Shown piece after piece: positions 12,153 to 23,926 of a DNA stretch of 64,000 bases; the first letter of the stretch is position 1, and the number at the start of each line of letters is the position of its first letter. Under the pieces are notes generated by a model. It worked only from the letters and a program-made list of their open reading frames with translations. It made no database searches and was not told the origin of the DNA. A program made the translations under genes and the position numbers. The stretch is from Lepidodermella squamata. Lineage: Eukaryota; Gastrotricha. The DNA is taken from positions 124,001 to 188,000 of the forward strand of contig JBLDXI010000016.1 in assembly GCA_047495785.1 (NCBI GenBank), in the 5' to 3' direction.

Positions 12153-13597
12153 TTAGCTGTTGATCACTTGTCTGATCCATGCGATCAAGTTATCGGTCAC
12201 ACGGGCGCCAACAGAGAGCTTATTCTCTCCACATGTTCCATCGCCGAAGCTCGTCAATCCAACGAGTGTCCAGCGCCTACCTGCTCCATTTATTGGCTTA
12301 TCAATAGTAGCCCAGGGGCCTCCAGAATCCCCTTCGCAAGTGCTGCGGTGCTGGGAAGCATCTTCGCATATCATCTAAGAAAACGAGCAAAGGAAATACT
12401 CCATGATTTTGATGTCAATCAAAAACTCACTGTTCGATCGTCAACGCTGCTTCTAACCTGCTTGCATCTCTATAAATGTTCAAAACAGGGCCTAAGTTTT
12501 GATGATCATGCCACCATAATCCATAATATGCTGAGATACGAAACGCGGTTTTTGGATATTTGTAAGCTACGTCGATTACTGTTGGATATAGTGATATCCC
12601 TTGTATATCAAGGCATCCGCGAAGCGTGGTGAAATGCTACTACTGAAAAACTAACTAAAGTAGGAATTAAATGCAAAGCGCGGTAATCGGAAATGCTCTA
12701 GTCATAATCAACGTCATAAAACAACCTTCATCGGCATAATCGGAACTGTTAGCTGCTGCAATCTAGGTTTTTTGCTGTTGTACCCGGTTCGGCCAAAGCC
12801 AGTCAATGTGATAGATGTATCGTAATCGTAGTATGGGGTTCTTTCTTTAAACAGGCAAATCGGCGAATAATATTCAGTGAATTCGTCCAGTGGAGCTGAT
12901 CAAGATGGCATTCAGCAAATGGTGAAAACAGTCGAACTATTAAATTTTCAGCTTACCAATGCGAGCTAGAGCGTAGTCGTTGTTATTACTTTCTGGGTTG
13001 TACTCGGGGTGTTTGAAAAGCCTAATCGCTCTAATAGGCTTAAGAGTTGAGCCATCACCCGACACAATCTTGTCACTGTACTTGAACTGAGCACCAAGAT
13101 AGACTTCTACTTTCAAGACAGACGATATGCAGTGTGCCGCTGTCAAGATCCATTCTCGATCAATCAAAACCCCGCCACACGAATAAGTACCATCGCTACG
13201 TTCTGTGCTGATAGTATCGAGGAGGTCATAGCTGTGAACAAAGTGTTTTGATTCCAACTTACAATAGTAGCGTTTGGTAGGGAAAATCGGCAACATTGGC
13301 ATCAGATCCACCGTTGATTTCTATCCGGTTGTCTCGAGTGGCTTTCCCGTAGCCACAGTAACGGGGTGAAAAGGCGTCCAGCCACTCACCCGGCCGCCGC
13401 GGTTCGATCGGCGCTGGTCCAGAAACTGTTTTTAGCAGTTTGTCTGCCATTTCCAGCAGCTTAGCAATGCTTTCGATTTTCCCCAGATCTGACGCGTTTC
13501 TCCGCGTGAAACGATCATCAGGATATCTGGGTGGCTTTTGCCAACAACCAGCTAGTTGAGGAGAAATTATTAAAAAAGCAAAAATTAAAAGTATCAT
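12153..13597 (-). CDS. Secreted chymotrypsin-fold serine protease, catalytic triad intact
   Basis: Exons on the minus strand: 13597-13263, 13207-12957, 12895-12726, 12469-12431 and 12374-12153. Introns are 55, 61, 256 and 56 nt, all GT-AG and phase-consistent, giving 338 residues. A signal peptide (MILLIFAFLIISPQ) is followed by a propeptide of about 90 residues and an activation-type sequence RIEINGGSDA. The triad is visible: His in LTAAHC, Asp in NNDYALARI, Ser in CEGDSGGP. The residue six before the Ser is Ser, so specificity should be chymotrypsin- or elastase-like rather than trypsin-like (inference). The 13-codon exon 4 is needed to supply the conserved cysteine before MICED. The gene lies between the two Kunitz copies on the same strand. 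A TATATAAAG element lies about 57 nt upstream. Confidence 0.88.
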
Positions 13598-13653
13598 AAT
13601 TTTTAGAAATTAATATTAATAGTAGAAATGCCGAAAGTCAGATTCTGTAAAAG

Positions 13654-13662
13654 CTTTATATA
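13654..13662 (-). promoter_or_regulatory. TATA box of the serine protease gene
   Basis: On the minus strand the sequence reads TATATAAAG, 57-65 nt upstream of the start codon at 13597, a reasonable distance for a short 5' leader. Confidence 0.5.
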
Positions 13663-13753
13663 GGCCGATCGTGATTCCCTATTTAGTGAACCAGACTCGT
13701 CTCGACGTACCTGGAATAAATTGCGTGGGATTCAACTTTCGGATTAACTGGAA

Positions 13754-14822
13754 GAATAAGTAAGCAAGTCTGCAATATGAAATGAATTTTTAATAGGCAT
13801 GTTAAGTCTCGCGTGACTCAGATGCCCCAAGACTTGCCAAAGCATGCAATGATCCGGAGTGACCACTTAGCACTAAATAAATGTTAAGCGAATTTCATCC
13901 TCCGCAATGCGCAGCAATACTACAGCAATGACATAGCAATCAAAATGAATAAATGGTTCTAGCGATATTAACACTAAGCTTTATTTCATGATTCATTTCA
14001 TGACTGAACATCGCCACCACTGGGATGCCCATGGGCCTTGGGCGCTCAAACGGGAGTGTAAGACGAGCCGGAAAGACCGCATTCTGATTGTTATTCTTCG
14101 TGCGAGGGCGTTATTGTGTTTTCATCATAGCTACATTCGGTAGTCCTATTCTGGCTATGCTTGCTTGATAAATTCAGTTGGTACAAACAATTTTGTGCAA
14201 TCAATTTTGTAGTTTGAAGAAGTGCTCCATGGATGAGACTATACTGAGAAATATGAGAAATATAACTGATTCAACCATTTATCCAATTGAATAAAAAATA
14301 TCATCATAATAGACGCGTTTTTACTTCAGCATAGTGCTCTTTCTACTACTTCTTAATCCGTTATGATTCAAACTAGGCTCGGCCTATGACGTTCAAACTC
14401 TTTGATTCAAATTTGTAACTTGGTCGAACGGAGACAGATTTTACGGCAGTGTTCGAACGATCGGAATGACATGCCGCGGACTTCCTTGACGCGACAGGCG
14501 CTGTACTCAAGGACACATTCCTGGCGTTTAGCGTCGAATACGATGAAGTAGGGGAACTCGCCGCCGATTAGGCAATGTATATAAGTTGGTTCGTAGAGGC
14601 ACCGCTCATCGCCATTGTTATAGAGCCTGTCGTCGATAGGCAGATCGGCTGGCAACGGATCGTCCTTGATCAGCTTGACATCGTAGCAGTTTGCGATCGA
14701 AACCAGAATCGCTATTGGAGCTAGGAATCGTGCTGAAAGCATGATTTTAGGCTTGAATAACAGCAAAAAATAAACAGAATCAAAATACTGAGAACTGAGA
14801 ATGCAAGTTAGGTTCGGCTGCA
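13754..14822. repeat. Segmental duplication, copy 2 (pair of 9294-10356)
   Basis: Near-identical partner of copy 1. Flanking homology of lower identity continues to about 14912, so the identical core sits inside an older duplication. Confidence 0.95.
14407..14742 (-). CDS. Small secreted Kunitz-like protein, copy 2
   Basis: Single exon, 111 residues from the ATG at 14742, identical in protein sequence to copy 1 (signal peptide, then six cysteines in a Kunitz-like order). The upstream 60 codons are also open in this copy but contain no signal peptide, so the internal ATG is preferred. It lacks the TATATATA palindrome found about 70 nt upstream of copy 1, so the two copies may differ in expression (inference). 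Confidence 0.8.
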   Translation of the reverse strand: MLSARFLAPIAILVSIANCYDVKLIKDDPLPADLPIDDRLYNNGDERCLYEPTYIHCLIGGEFPYFIVFDAKRQECVLEYSACRVKEVRGMSFRSFEHCRKICLRSTKLQI

Positions 14823-14984
14823 AGTAGCGTCTAATATATTCAGTTACGTGAGAAGAATCCAGAGACGATATGTTTCCAGATTTCCAAATACATCCTAACT
14901 GATGCATGACGAGTTTATCCAACTAATTGGGAATACACTAAAATTCCACGCTTAAATTGAGATTCCAGCCTTTTCTTTTCTCTT

Positions 14985-15235
14985 TTTCATTAGTGATGTT
15001 GGTCCCTTGATCGTAAAATCAGGAAAATATCGGAAAAATCATTGATTTGTAAAATCGATACTTGGAATCGATATCGGTTCTGCAAGCTGGAGTTATACTG
15101 ACTAGTAAAGATAGAAAGGTTCAGCTTATAGTGAAGGCTTGATAAACCCAAGTTTGAGAAGATGAAGAACTGGACCTTCAATTAGGTGCTGGAACCCTGG
15201 ACCCTGGGTTCAGATTCTTTCAGCGCCAAGTTAGA
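14985..15235. repeat. Dispersed repeat with GATTTGTAAAATCGATACTTGG core, copy 1
   Basis: A segment containing AAAATCGATACTTGGAATCG and, further on, GCTGGAACCCT recurs at 20405-20660 (inverted at the first core) and at 43590-43745. It looks like an old dispersed element; no ends can be defined. Confidence 0.5.
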
Positions 15236-15408
15236 AATCGTTCTTATTGTTTCTAATCATCACCGAGCACTGGCGATTTAATGTGAACATGTCATCTTCA
15301 CAACGGAATAATTCATCAAAAATATTATAATATAATTAAATGCACAAAAAACTACGATTGTTTGTTCTAAACTATTGACTGATATTTCGCGTGGCGGGGC
15401 GTGTTTAA

Positions 15409-15890
15409 TTACTGATTTATTGATTTCACTTGAGACTGGCGGTGGTTTGCGAAGATTTGCAGCGGGTTCGCGCTCGCGCCGTGTTTCGCCTTCGATAAAC
15501 AGAACAGCCAGAATTCGACTGAAAGCTGACGAGATGAACCGTCCACGAGCACTGAAAATATATGAAAAGATATAATCAAATCTGAAAAAAATATTTCAAT
15601 TTTTTTTCCGAATTGGGACATTTCAAATTTGATTTTTAATTTTACGAATTATTTTTTTAATTTTTCATACAGCTCCTTCTTCACAATATTTATTCAACTT
15701 TTTTATGAAAATGTTCGAATTTTTCCTTACTCTGTGCCAATTTAGCGAGAGGGATGTCGAGTTGCGCCCGTTTAGCTTCGATCCACTGGCCACATGTAAA
15801 TTGATCGGCGGCCTTCAACGGGTTTTCTCGGCCATGAACAACCACCAAGCAGACCAGGCTGGCCAAAACGATGCTCGCGAATGACTGCAT
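15409..15890 (-). CDS. Small secreted protein of a new two-cysteine family, member A
   Basis: Exon 1 15890-15731 and exon 2 15551-15409; the 179-nt intron is GT-AG in phase 1, giving about 100 residues. A signal peptide (MQSFASIVLASLVCLVVVHG) is followed by a short linker and a core beginning CGQWIEAKRAQL and ending QLSVEFWLFC. The two cysteines are 37 residues apart. Member B at 21717-22341 aligns to this core without a gap, with the intron at the same place and phase. No known domain is recognised; one disulphide across a helical hairpin is inference. Candidate TATATATA lies at about 16046-16055. The tail after the second cysteine differs between members. Confidence 0.75.
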
Positions 15891-16555
15891 AGCGATGATA
15901 TTTAGAGATCTTTTTATCAAAATTCTATAGTTTAAAATAATAATAAACTGATTTCGAAAATTTCGGCAATTATTGGAAATTCTTGAGATTTGATCCACGT
16001 AAAGGTTCGAAACTTCGAGATTTTTTTGAAATTGTTACCAGAGAGGTATATATATTCTAAAGCATCGTAAGAATTTGCAATTTTTGTTAGCCTTTTAAAT
16101 GGAATTTATAAAATATTTATGAAATTTGCAATTTTTTACGTGGCTAAAGAATTTGCATTGAGCGTCATCGCTGAGTTAGTTCAACTGCGTGACTTTCCAG
16201 TGCTTATTGCTGTAGCCGATGACGCATAACGTGATAAAATTCTGAAATTCGCCATAACATCGTTAACGATATATATGCGGTTAATTAGCAAAGAAAACAA
16301 CTGCGGTGTCGTGTGAGACCTGATACGGCGAGGCGAAGCGATCAGGTAGCCACGTGGGCTCATCAGGCGCGATCGCGAGCGATAAACATCTCCGCGGGGA
16401 TTTGTAGGCAGTGTGAAACCATACGCGGCACTGTAAAGTGCCGGCTTATAATTTTTTGATGGAGCGAACCTGGATAGTGGAAAGCAATTAGATTTTATCA
16501 GAAGTTTTTTGGAATTCAGATTTCCGAATTCAAAAAAGGCAGACCGTCATGAAAG

Positions 16556-16680
16556 CAAAAGCGACAAAACAGCAAATTTGTCTACTTGCGACATATTAGC
16601 AGAAGCACGATGCATATAGAATAAAAGTTGCTGTTTTGACGCATTTGCTGTTCTGCGCAGTTGCTGCTTTGTCGCCATAC
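16556..16680. mobile_element. Small foldback element with GACAAAACAGCAA motifs
   Basis: The left part has GCGACAAAACAGCAAAT and the right part has GCATTTGCTGTTCTG, TTGCTGCTTTGTCGCC and TTGCTGTTTTGAC, which are inverted copies of the same motif. No coding capacity. Confidence 0.5.
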
Positions 16681-19244
16681 CCAAAATTACCCTGAAAAAG
16701 CGACCACTCTGAATTTAGAAATTTGGATGAAATTTTAGCTTTTTGAAAGTCGATTATTGATTCTAATTTTCGATAAGACTTATAATATGAGGATTTATTG
16801 AAATTGAAAATGGCTGAAAAAACTGAATAATAGCAGTCTGACTAAATTTTTCCAGGTTTTATTCGCAAAATTTGAACTTTTTCGTGACAATTTTTGTTGG
16901 TCATCAAACATGACAGTCTCGCCAAATTCGCATTTCAAATGTTTAATCAAAAGCGGGGGTCAATATTTGGCAACTCGGCTTATAATAAATGTTATATTTG
17001 CGAATAATCGCAAAATGTATCCACGTGACTAATAATCTAATCCTGCGGTATTAGTCGTTTCCGGACATTTGATGAGATACTAAAAATAGAGCGGAGCAAT
17101 TATTTGCATTGATTCGAGGCCAAAGTTTTGGATTTCTTATCGAACAAATTGTGAAATTATTAACAAAATGGGTATTGGAATAAATCACTATTCACAAAAC
17201 TTGAAACATTAATTAATTAATTTTAATTCACATAAATCCGCTCAAACTAATTTGAAAATCCTGCCGGAAATTTTTTTTGAACAAAAACTCTAATATTGCG
17301 CATTTTAAATATTTTTTATGCATTTATGTACAGCTATTGCGGTGTTCATGGGATCAAATACCGCGCGCTGATTCACTATTATACTTCGCCTACGGAGGGC
17401 GTGTTAATTAGCCGTTAACTGTTTTTATGAACAAAATTCTAACAGGTATAATGTATAGGTGACGCACTTGGACATTTTCAATTGCGATGCCCGTTCGTAC
17501 CTGTAATTAGCCAAGGGGACCCAGTGCGATGGAAATTTGATATTTTATTGCGGGGATTGGGAATAACTGAAAAGGCGCTGTGAGGCACGCCAGCTCATTA
17601 ACTATACATGCCCAGACATGATGGCTATCATTAATTAAGACAAACGTCGCACTTCTTCTTGCGAGTTTTTTCAAGTTCAGTTGTGTCCAAAAAATCCAAG
17701 AAATTTCGAAAATATATTACCCGAGAATTTAGGAAAAATAAGTTCGAAAAGAAATTACTAAAAATTATTTTTATTCATGAAATTAATGAATAGAAAATTT
17801 TCGAGAATATTAATGAAGATGTAAGGGAGGGACAAATCAATTTCTCTCTTGTCACTTGAGATATTTTTTATCCTGTTTAGTCTCTGAAGTGATTTGCTAT
17901 TTTTAGCCCAACTATTATAAAAAATTATAAATTGTAAATAGCTCTGGTCAAAATATTATAAAAATAACATTTAAATTCGATTTCCGTTTAAACCAAATAA
18001 TTTTTAATGAATTAGGAGTTGATAGGCGCAAAGCCGCGCTTTTGTGGTTTTTATATGCGCCGAGTTTTTTTTACGATTTTTATTTCATTCACTGATATTG
18101 AATGCGTTGGCGTGTTTTTCCCGACCCCGGACAATGAAAATTGCGATAATATTCCGAACGAAGTCCCTGGTGATTTGTTAAGCGAGACACTAGAATTAGC
18201 GTGGGCAGGTGTACGGCCAGGTATTCTGATTTAGATAAAAATAACGGATTTTGCAGATTATCATCGGATTTCGTGCCTGTTTAATGCGATAAAAATGGGA
18301 CCCACTGCGCGTTTCAGATGTTGAGGGACACTTTTCGCGGACAAGTGTTGCTATGTGGAACGTTGGATTATAATTGCACTCGGTAAAAACGGGATTGCAT
18401 TTCAAGGTTTTCAACAAGGTCCCAGATTATTTACCTGACTGAAAAAAAAACAGAAATTACGAAAAATAATTCGAATTATTGCAATTGATATACAAATTCC
18501 AGGTTAAATTTGGGAGAAATTAATGAAGCGTGACTAGCTGAATATCGTTGATCTATTTTGAGGTCCGCCTGTCTCCATTTACGGGAGTAAATGTATAGTC
18601 TTTTTTATTGCTTAAAGGGAAAGCGTTGGCGCAGTTACATCGCGTGAAAAAAATGGGAATATAATTCACTCACTCAACGGAAGCGGAAACACGCATCAGC
18701 AATAAAAAATGCGTTGTTGAACTCAATAAGACGACCGCGTAATATAACTCTGCGGTTTCCCAGGGCCGCGATAATTTGAAGATAATGTGATGCAAATTTT
18801 GATCGATGTAAAATTAGATGAAAATAGGCAAAATAATGCGAGGGCGAAAAAATTACTGCTAAATAATTTTTAATCTTAAAAATAATTATCAGGAATCTAA
18901 TAAATATTCAAATTTCGAAAATTTGAATATTCATACAATGATCTCTATTTTTGCTAACTTCGACATATTTGCGATATTTGACCATGTTTGACCAGTTTTT
19001 CTTCCAGCTTTTTTCACGGCTTTTTTCCTCCTTTTCATACAATATATACGTCTTATCTTCAACCTTAATCCGATGACGCTGAATCAATTTCTAAAACTTG
19101 GTTTAAAATTCTTCAATAATTAATAAAAATCTTAATATTTTCTAGCATTTATATTTTCCATCGATTTTATTCGAAAATGTCTCAATGGTGTGTTAATAAT
19201 TTTTTTATTTTAATTTGAAACCTATTTACGTTTTTGCACCTTAG
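16681..19244. other. 2.6-kb intergenic stretch without a confident gene
   Basis: AT-rich, with no long frame showing domain features. The missing first exon or exons of the DM9 gene probably lie here, but none could be identified. Confidence 0.4.
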
Positions 19245-19961
19245 GTGGACCGATGCTTCTGGCTACGACATTCCGGCCAATGCTTTCTTGATCTCGGAAA
19301 GCTGCAACGGCACCGAATGCTACTACGTCGGGCGTAAAATCATGGACAACGGCGACATTCTGCCTGGTTATGTTGCTAAAACACAGGGTGCCTGCTACGT
19401 CAGCCTGAACGGCACCGAACTCGTGTTCCGCGACTACCAAGTGCTGTGCACTGACCAGCCGGAGCTTTTTACGTGGAAGAAGGCGGAAAATGGCCATTTG
19501 CCAGCTGGAGCTATTGAAGCCGGTCTTCTGAGCGGCACAAATGAGGTTAAAAAATTTTGAAAAATTTTGAGAAAAATTCATTTATTCACGGAAAAAATCA
19601 TGGAAAAAGATTTATAATCAAATGCGATTATTAAAATTATTGAACAATTCAAATTTATTCAAAAATGTGATGCCTATGCTTGAAAAATTATTCAAAATAT
19701 GTAATCATATTTTTCTCTGAATTTTTTCATATTTTTTTATTTTCAGATTTTGCACGCTGTTCGTGGCTGTCCTCATGATAATGATCCTTCAAATGTAAGA
19801 TTCAATTTAATTTTATTATGTGATTTTATCGATTTTTTTTCTTTATTCATTAGGTGCAAGGTGGCCGATTGCGATGCGCTGATGGTCACGCTCTGTTGGT
19901 TTTCGCCGGCAAAGAGTACCAGTGCCACTGCTACGAAGTTCTCTGTGCAGCTGACCAATGA
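19245..19961 (+). CDS. DM9-repeat protein (first exon not found)
   Basis: Exons 19245-19545, 19747-19794 and 19854-19961 with GT-AG introns of 201 and 59 nt. The first of these starts in phase 2 after TTAG, so at least one upstream exon is missing. The protein shows two DM9 repeats: the first has WTDASGYDIPANA, YYVGRK, PGYVAKTQGACYVS and YQVLC; the second starts FTWKKAENGHLPAGAIEAG, continues over the two short exons (RLRCADGHALLVFAG) and ends CYEVLCAADQ before the stop. DM9 proteins bind glycans and act in cell-surface recognition or immunity in insects and molluscs. It lies between the two members of the two-cysteine family, on the opposite strand. Confidence 0.82.
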
Positions 19962-20404
19962 AAAACGAGAATCAAAGCTGGAAAAACTGTCGCACCCTTC
20001 AATAATTTTTCAATGAACAAAATCACTTCAAATTAATACGCTGCTTCTAAAATTATATTATTGTTTTTAATTTTAAACGGTATTAGAATATAATAGTAAA
20101 ACCCAAGGCTTTCTGATATTAACAAAGGTGCCGAAAATTTTGATTTTCTGGAAAATATGTTTTCCGGAATATTTCGAGCTTAATCTGGCCTTTCATTATC
20201 CTTTTCTTTCGGGTGTGCCAAGTGCGCACCCTAAATATAAGGTTCCCGCACTAAGTTTGAGGCTCCCTTGAAATCTGCTTTTCGAGTTTAATTGCTTCTC
20301 TGGAATCGTTCTTCTGTTATCACGCTTAGCCGATAAATCTTCATATTACGCGTATTTTGCGCTACAAGTGGTCAGTTTATGAGTTAAACTTCACCCGGCA
20401 GCCG

Positions 20405-20660
20405 ACAGAACCGATATCGATTCCAAGTATCGATTTTATAGATTAGTGATTTTTCCGATGTCAACCGTCGTGGAACCCAACATCGATAATTTTCCTACGT
20501 AACTTAGGGCGCCAGGTAGCTAAAACGAAAAATCCTAGCTTCAGGCAGGGCATCAGCATTGATCAAAAACCGAAAACGCAGAAATCTGTAAAATTAAGTG
20601 CCAGGACGATTAAATTTAGTGCTGGAACCTCATTTTTAGTGGTGCAAATATTTGGACCCT
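20405..20660. repeat. Dispersed repeat, copy 2
   Basis: Contains CCAAGTATCGATTTTATAGA (inverse of the core at about 15044) and a GTGCTGGAACCTCATTTTTAG segment, as in the copies at 14985-15235 and 43590-43745. Confidence 0.5.
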
Positions 20661-20681
20661 TTCCTTTCCTTTCCATCCTAA

Positions 20682-21520
20682 GTATGGTTTGGTTACTTTT
20701 CCGCTTTTTAAGTTCCGCTATTTCATTTCCGCTACATTTTTTTCCGCCGACGACCATTTCCGCCATTGTGTTTTCCGCTATTTTCATTTCCGCCACAGTA
20801 TGAGTTCCGCCATGTACATTTCCGCTATAACACACTTCCGCTATCAAGAGTTTCGCCAAATGACAGTTCCGCTATGCACGTTTTCCGCCCCTAATTCTTT
20901 CCGCCAAGGTGATTTTTCAGCTCTTCATTTTATTGATCAGATCATTTCAACCAAAAAAGCCACTGAAAGTAAAAGAAGGTGTTGAAAACTTCTAACCGAT
21001 ATAACCTCAGAGTATAAGTTCCGTAGTGAAACCGTTCAGCGGCTGCGAGTAGGTTAGCGTAAAAGGTTAAACAGCGCCGATAAAAATTGAGCAGAAATGC
21101 ATGAAATAAACTGCCTTCGGATTAGTGTAATGGTTTGATTGAATTTCGGTCGTATATTGTATATCATGTCAAAGAAAACTAAGGGGAATTATCTTGTTAT
21201 TAGCTATATACGTGCTTGTTCGACTTGATCGTTTCAGCGCTTCTCCAACTTTCCATTCGTCTCGGTCATTAGAATTTAGAAAAGTTTAGAATTTAGATAT
21301 GAGAGCCAAAAAGCGGAAGTGCAATATAGCGGAAACGACCTTTAGCGGAAATGTTGTTGGCGGGAATCAACTTGGGCGGAAAACTGATTGGCGGAAATAT
21401 CGCTGGCGGAAGTGTACTTGGAGCGGAAAAGACATCAAGCGGAAATGATCATAGCGGAAAAAAATTCGGCGAAACTGAAATAGCGGAACTTAAAAAGCGG
21501 AAAAGTAACCATACGCTAAG
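20682..21520. mobile_element. Foldback element with arrays of TTCCGC / GCGGAA
   Basis: The left arm carries 13 copies of TTCCGC(C/T) at roughly 12-20 nt spacing over about 230 nt; the right arm (about 21308-21510) carries 11 inverted copies. The outermost 40 nt (GGTTACTTTTCCGCTTTTTA and onward) are near-perfect inverted repeats. A central unique segment lies between them. No coding capacity is credible. Confidence 0.8.
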
Positions 21521-21716
21521 TATCTACCCTTTCCTTACTTTTCCTTTACGCATTTGAGTTCATCATGAATTACTGCGTTATTTTCGTTTATTTGTCCGCA
21601 TTTTTTCGATAACAAAAAATCGACATCGTATTAACGACGATAGCACAGCTTCTAAATTTTTCTATATTATAACGACAGATGGCGGTCGAATTTGGTTGAG
21701 ATGGCGCATTGAGATC

Positions 21717-22341
21717 TCAAAGGCTGCCTTGAAGCGCGAAATCACGAGCCTTGGCAACGCAGAAAATGTAAAATTCCATCGACAATTGAGGCGATCCACC
21801 TTTAGCCAACTCTGAAAAAAATTACATTTTTTTAAATCTCGGAATGTAAGCGGATGATCCCATTTCGGACATTTGAAAAAATCAGGAAATTTTTGAAAAA
21901 TTTTCAGAATTTTCCCGATTTTTGCGGAATTTTTATTTTTATTTTTCGCCTAATTTTAAATTAAAACTTACTATCGGCCAGTTCGCCAGTTGTAAGGTGT
22001 AGCTGCGTCTTTTTTGCATCAATCCATTGGCGGCACGACATGACAGGCTTAACGAGCAGTGCCTCCTCGCTTGACTTGGCCCGCGCTTCTTCGGCCTGCT
22101 CAGCTGCCTGCTGCTGTTGCTGCTGCTGATCGCCTAAATTGCTCGCAATCGTGTTCGAATCAATTTGCAAATTATTGGCATTGTTGCTGTCCAACGGCCG
22201 GCCTTCGTTCAGCACCACCCCGCTGATAGGGTTCGCGTTTTGAAACCGGTTCTGCGCTGTTAGACTACGCCGGCGGGCATCGCAACCGCTGAAAATCGCC
22301 GCAGCGATGAAAATTGCAGAAATTTTCAAAATAATCGGCAT
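21717..22341 (-). CDS. Small secreted protein of a new two-cysteine family, member B
   Basis: Exon 1 22341-21972 and exon 2 21811-21717, joined by a 160-nt GT-AG intron in phase 1, give 154 residues. The start at 22341 is the ATG giving MPIILKISAIFIAAAIFSGC, a signal peptide. A low-complexity linker of about 70 residues follows, with seven consecutive Gln and an acidic stretch. The core then begins CRQWIDAKKTQL and ends QLSMEFYIFC, with 37 residues between the cysteines exactly as in member A. The tail is short (about 13 residues). No known domain is recognised. The foldback element 20682-21520 lies just downstream. Confidence 0.75.
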
Positions 22342-23417
22342 TTTCAAATTTGTTTGAAAGAAAATAAATTTCTAAAATTATCAAAAATTATCAAAAAATT
22401 AACGAATTTTTCACGCTTGAATGCGTTAAAAAAATGGAAAAATTTCGAAAAAGGAATCTTCGAAATCGTATCTAAAGCTGAAGAGGCGGGCGTAGGCAAC
22501 AAACAATGAAAGACTTGGCTATCTGAGTCAATTTTTTTCGGTTCAAAATCGTGAATTTTAGACGACTATTTTCCTATTATTTGCAAAAATTTTTACTACG
22601 CACGAAGAATGAATGAATGAAAAATTTCCTATTAGAGTTAGACTCAACAAATGATATGATTATACCGTACAGTCTATGTTTTTTATCCACTCAATATACG
22701 GGAAGGGCAATAAATAAAAAAATGAAATTCAATGCGCAAATAGAAATAATACGCGATTAGCGGAAACAAGTCTCGGCCGATGAAAATTGTCCTGAAATAA
22801 TTTTCAAGAGCGTGGGGTCGTGTTGAATGAAAATGCGAGGCGGAAGCAATAAAGGCTATTTTCGTATTATAGCAACTGCTGTGAAACTAGATTTTTCTAA
22901 AGCTATTTATATTATTTTAATTTTCTTCACGTGAACTTGTTGTACGTTGCAATATAGGCGGGGTATATTAAACCGCTGAGTTCGTTTGAAAAAAATTACG
23001 ACATTCATTGTTATTAATGATCAATTTAAAATTCGATTAATTCGAAAAAATCCAGCCTAATAATTATAGGCCATCAATTATTATTACGCTTTTCAAATTT
23101 CTGACGCGCATGGAAAAAATGCGTAATGGAAATGATTTTTTTATATGTCTGTAAAATAAATAATTAATATACTTCGCAATCGGTAATAGTTCGCCGCTTC
23201 ACAGTGCGGCTTCTTCGAGCGGGAGCCGACATATTTACTAATTGATGGTTAATTGAATAACTTCACCCACCTGTCCGAGCCAAGGTCGAATTCGAAAATA
23301 TGTGGGGCGAGCATCTATGGTTTTTTTTTGTTTTTTTATGACATTTTTTTCCTTGAATTTTGAATTTTTACCTGACCATCAGATATTAAAAATGAGAGTA
23401 TTTGCAATCGTATTTCT
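22342..23417. other. Intergenic stretch without a recognised gene
   Basis: AT-rich DNA with no supported reading frame and no clear repeat. Confidence 0.4.
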
Positions 23418-23926
23418 GTCATGTTGAATTTCCTTACCAACGGTGCCTCATCCTTACTAAGGAAGTTCATCCTTACTAAGCATATCCTTACTGGACCAAT
23501 AGTATAGGGAGAGTTCAGTAAGGATTAGCAAGAGTAAGGAACCCTTAAATATGCAATCTAAGGTCGGAAAACTTTGAACTGGTGATTTTTTCGGGCCAAT
23601 ATACAATCGACACAGCCTAAAAACCGACATCATTACAATAGCTTGGCCTTTGACGGCGCGCGATATTAAGGGAGCTCAGCTCCTTCCGAAAATGACCTAG
23701 TGGCAAAAGGCCTCACTAATTAACGATAAGGTGAACAAACTAGTGCGGCATCCTTAGCGAGGAGAGCGGCTTATTTCGCGCGAAACCCTGACTAAGCATT
23801 TCTAATACCAAGGCAACCCTTAGTAAGGACTGCTCAGTAAGGATAAAGGATAAGGTTATTGCTTACTGGCCATCCTTAGCAAGGCAGTCCTGAGCCACTA
23901 TCGTTAGTAAGGAAGTTCAACATGAC
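23418..23926. mobile_element. Foldback element with CCTTACTAAGG motifs
   Basis: The ends are inverted repeats (GTCATGTTGAATTTCCTTAC and GTAAGGAAGTTCAACATGAC). Many copies of CCTTACT or AGTAAGG lie just inside both ends, in both orientations. About 509 bp, no coding capacity. Confidence 0.75.

Noticed and set aside
12375-12470. Non-canonical splice or frameshift in the serine protease before MICED
   Set aside because: A first reading (NIYRDASRLEAAL) seemed to need a TG-AG or GT-TA intron. Starting exon 4 at 12469 after TTATAG gives a canonical 13-codon exon with the expected cysteine and correct phase.
12117-12632. 171-codon open frame on the plus strand
   Set aside because: It is antisense to exons 4 and 5 of the serine protease and the intron between them; the minus-strand gene explains the region fully.
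20689-21557. Two ~70-100 codon open frames rich in Arg/Phe or Gly/Lys
   Set aside because: They are translations of the TTCCGC/GCGGAA motif arrays.
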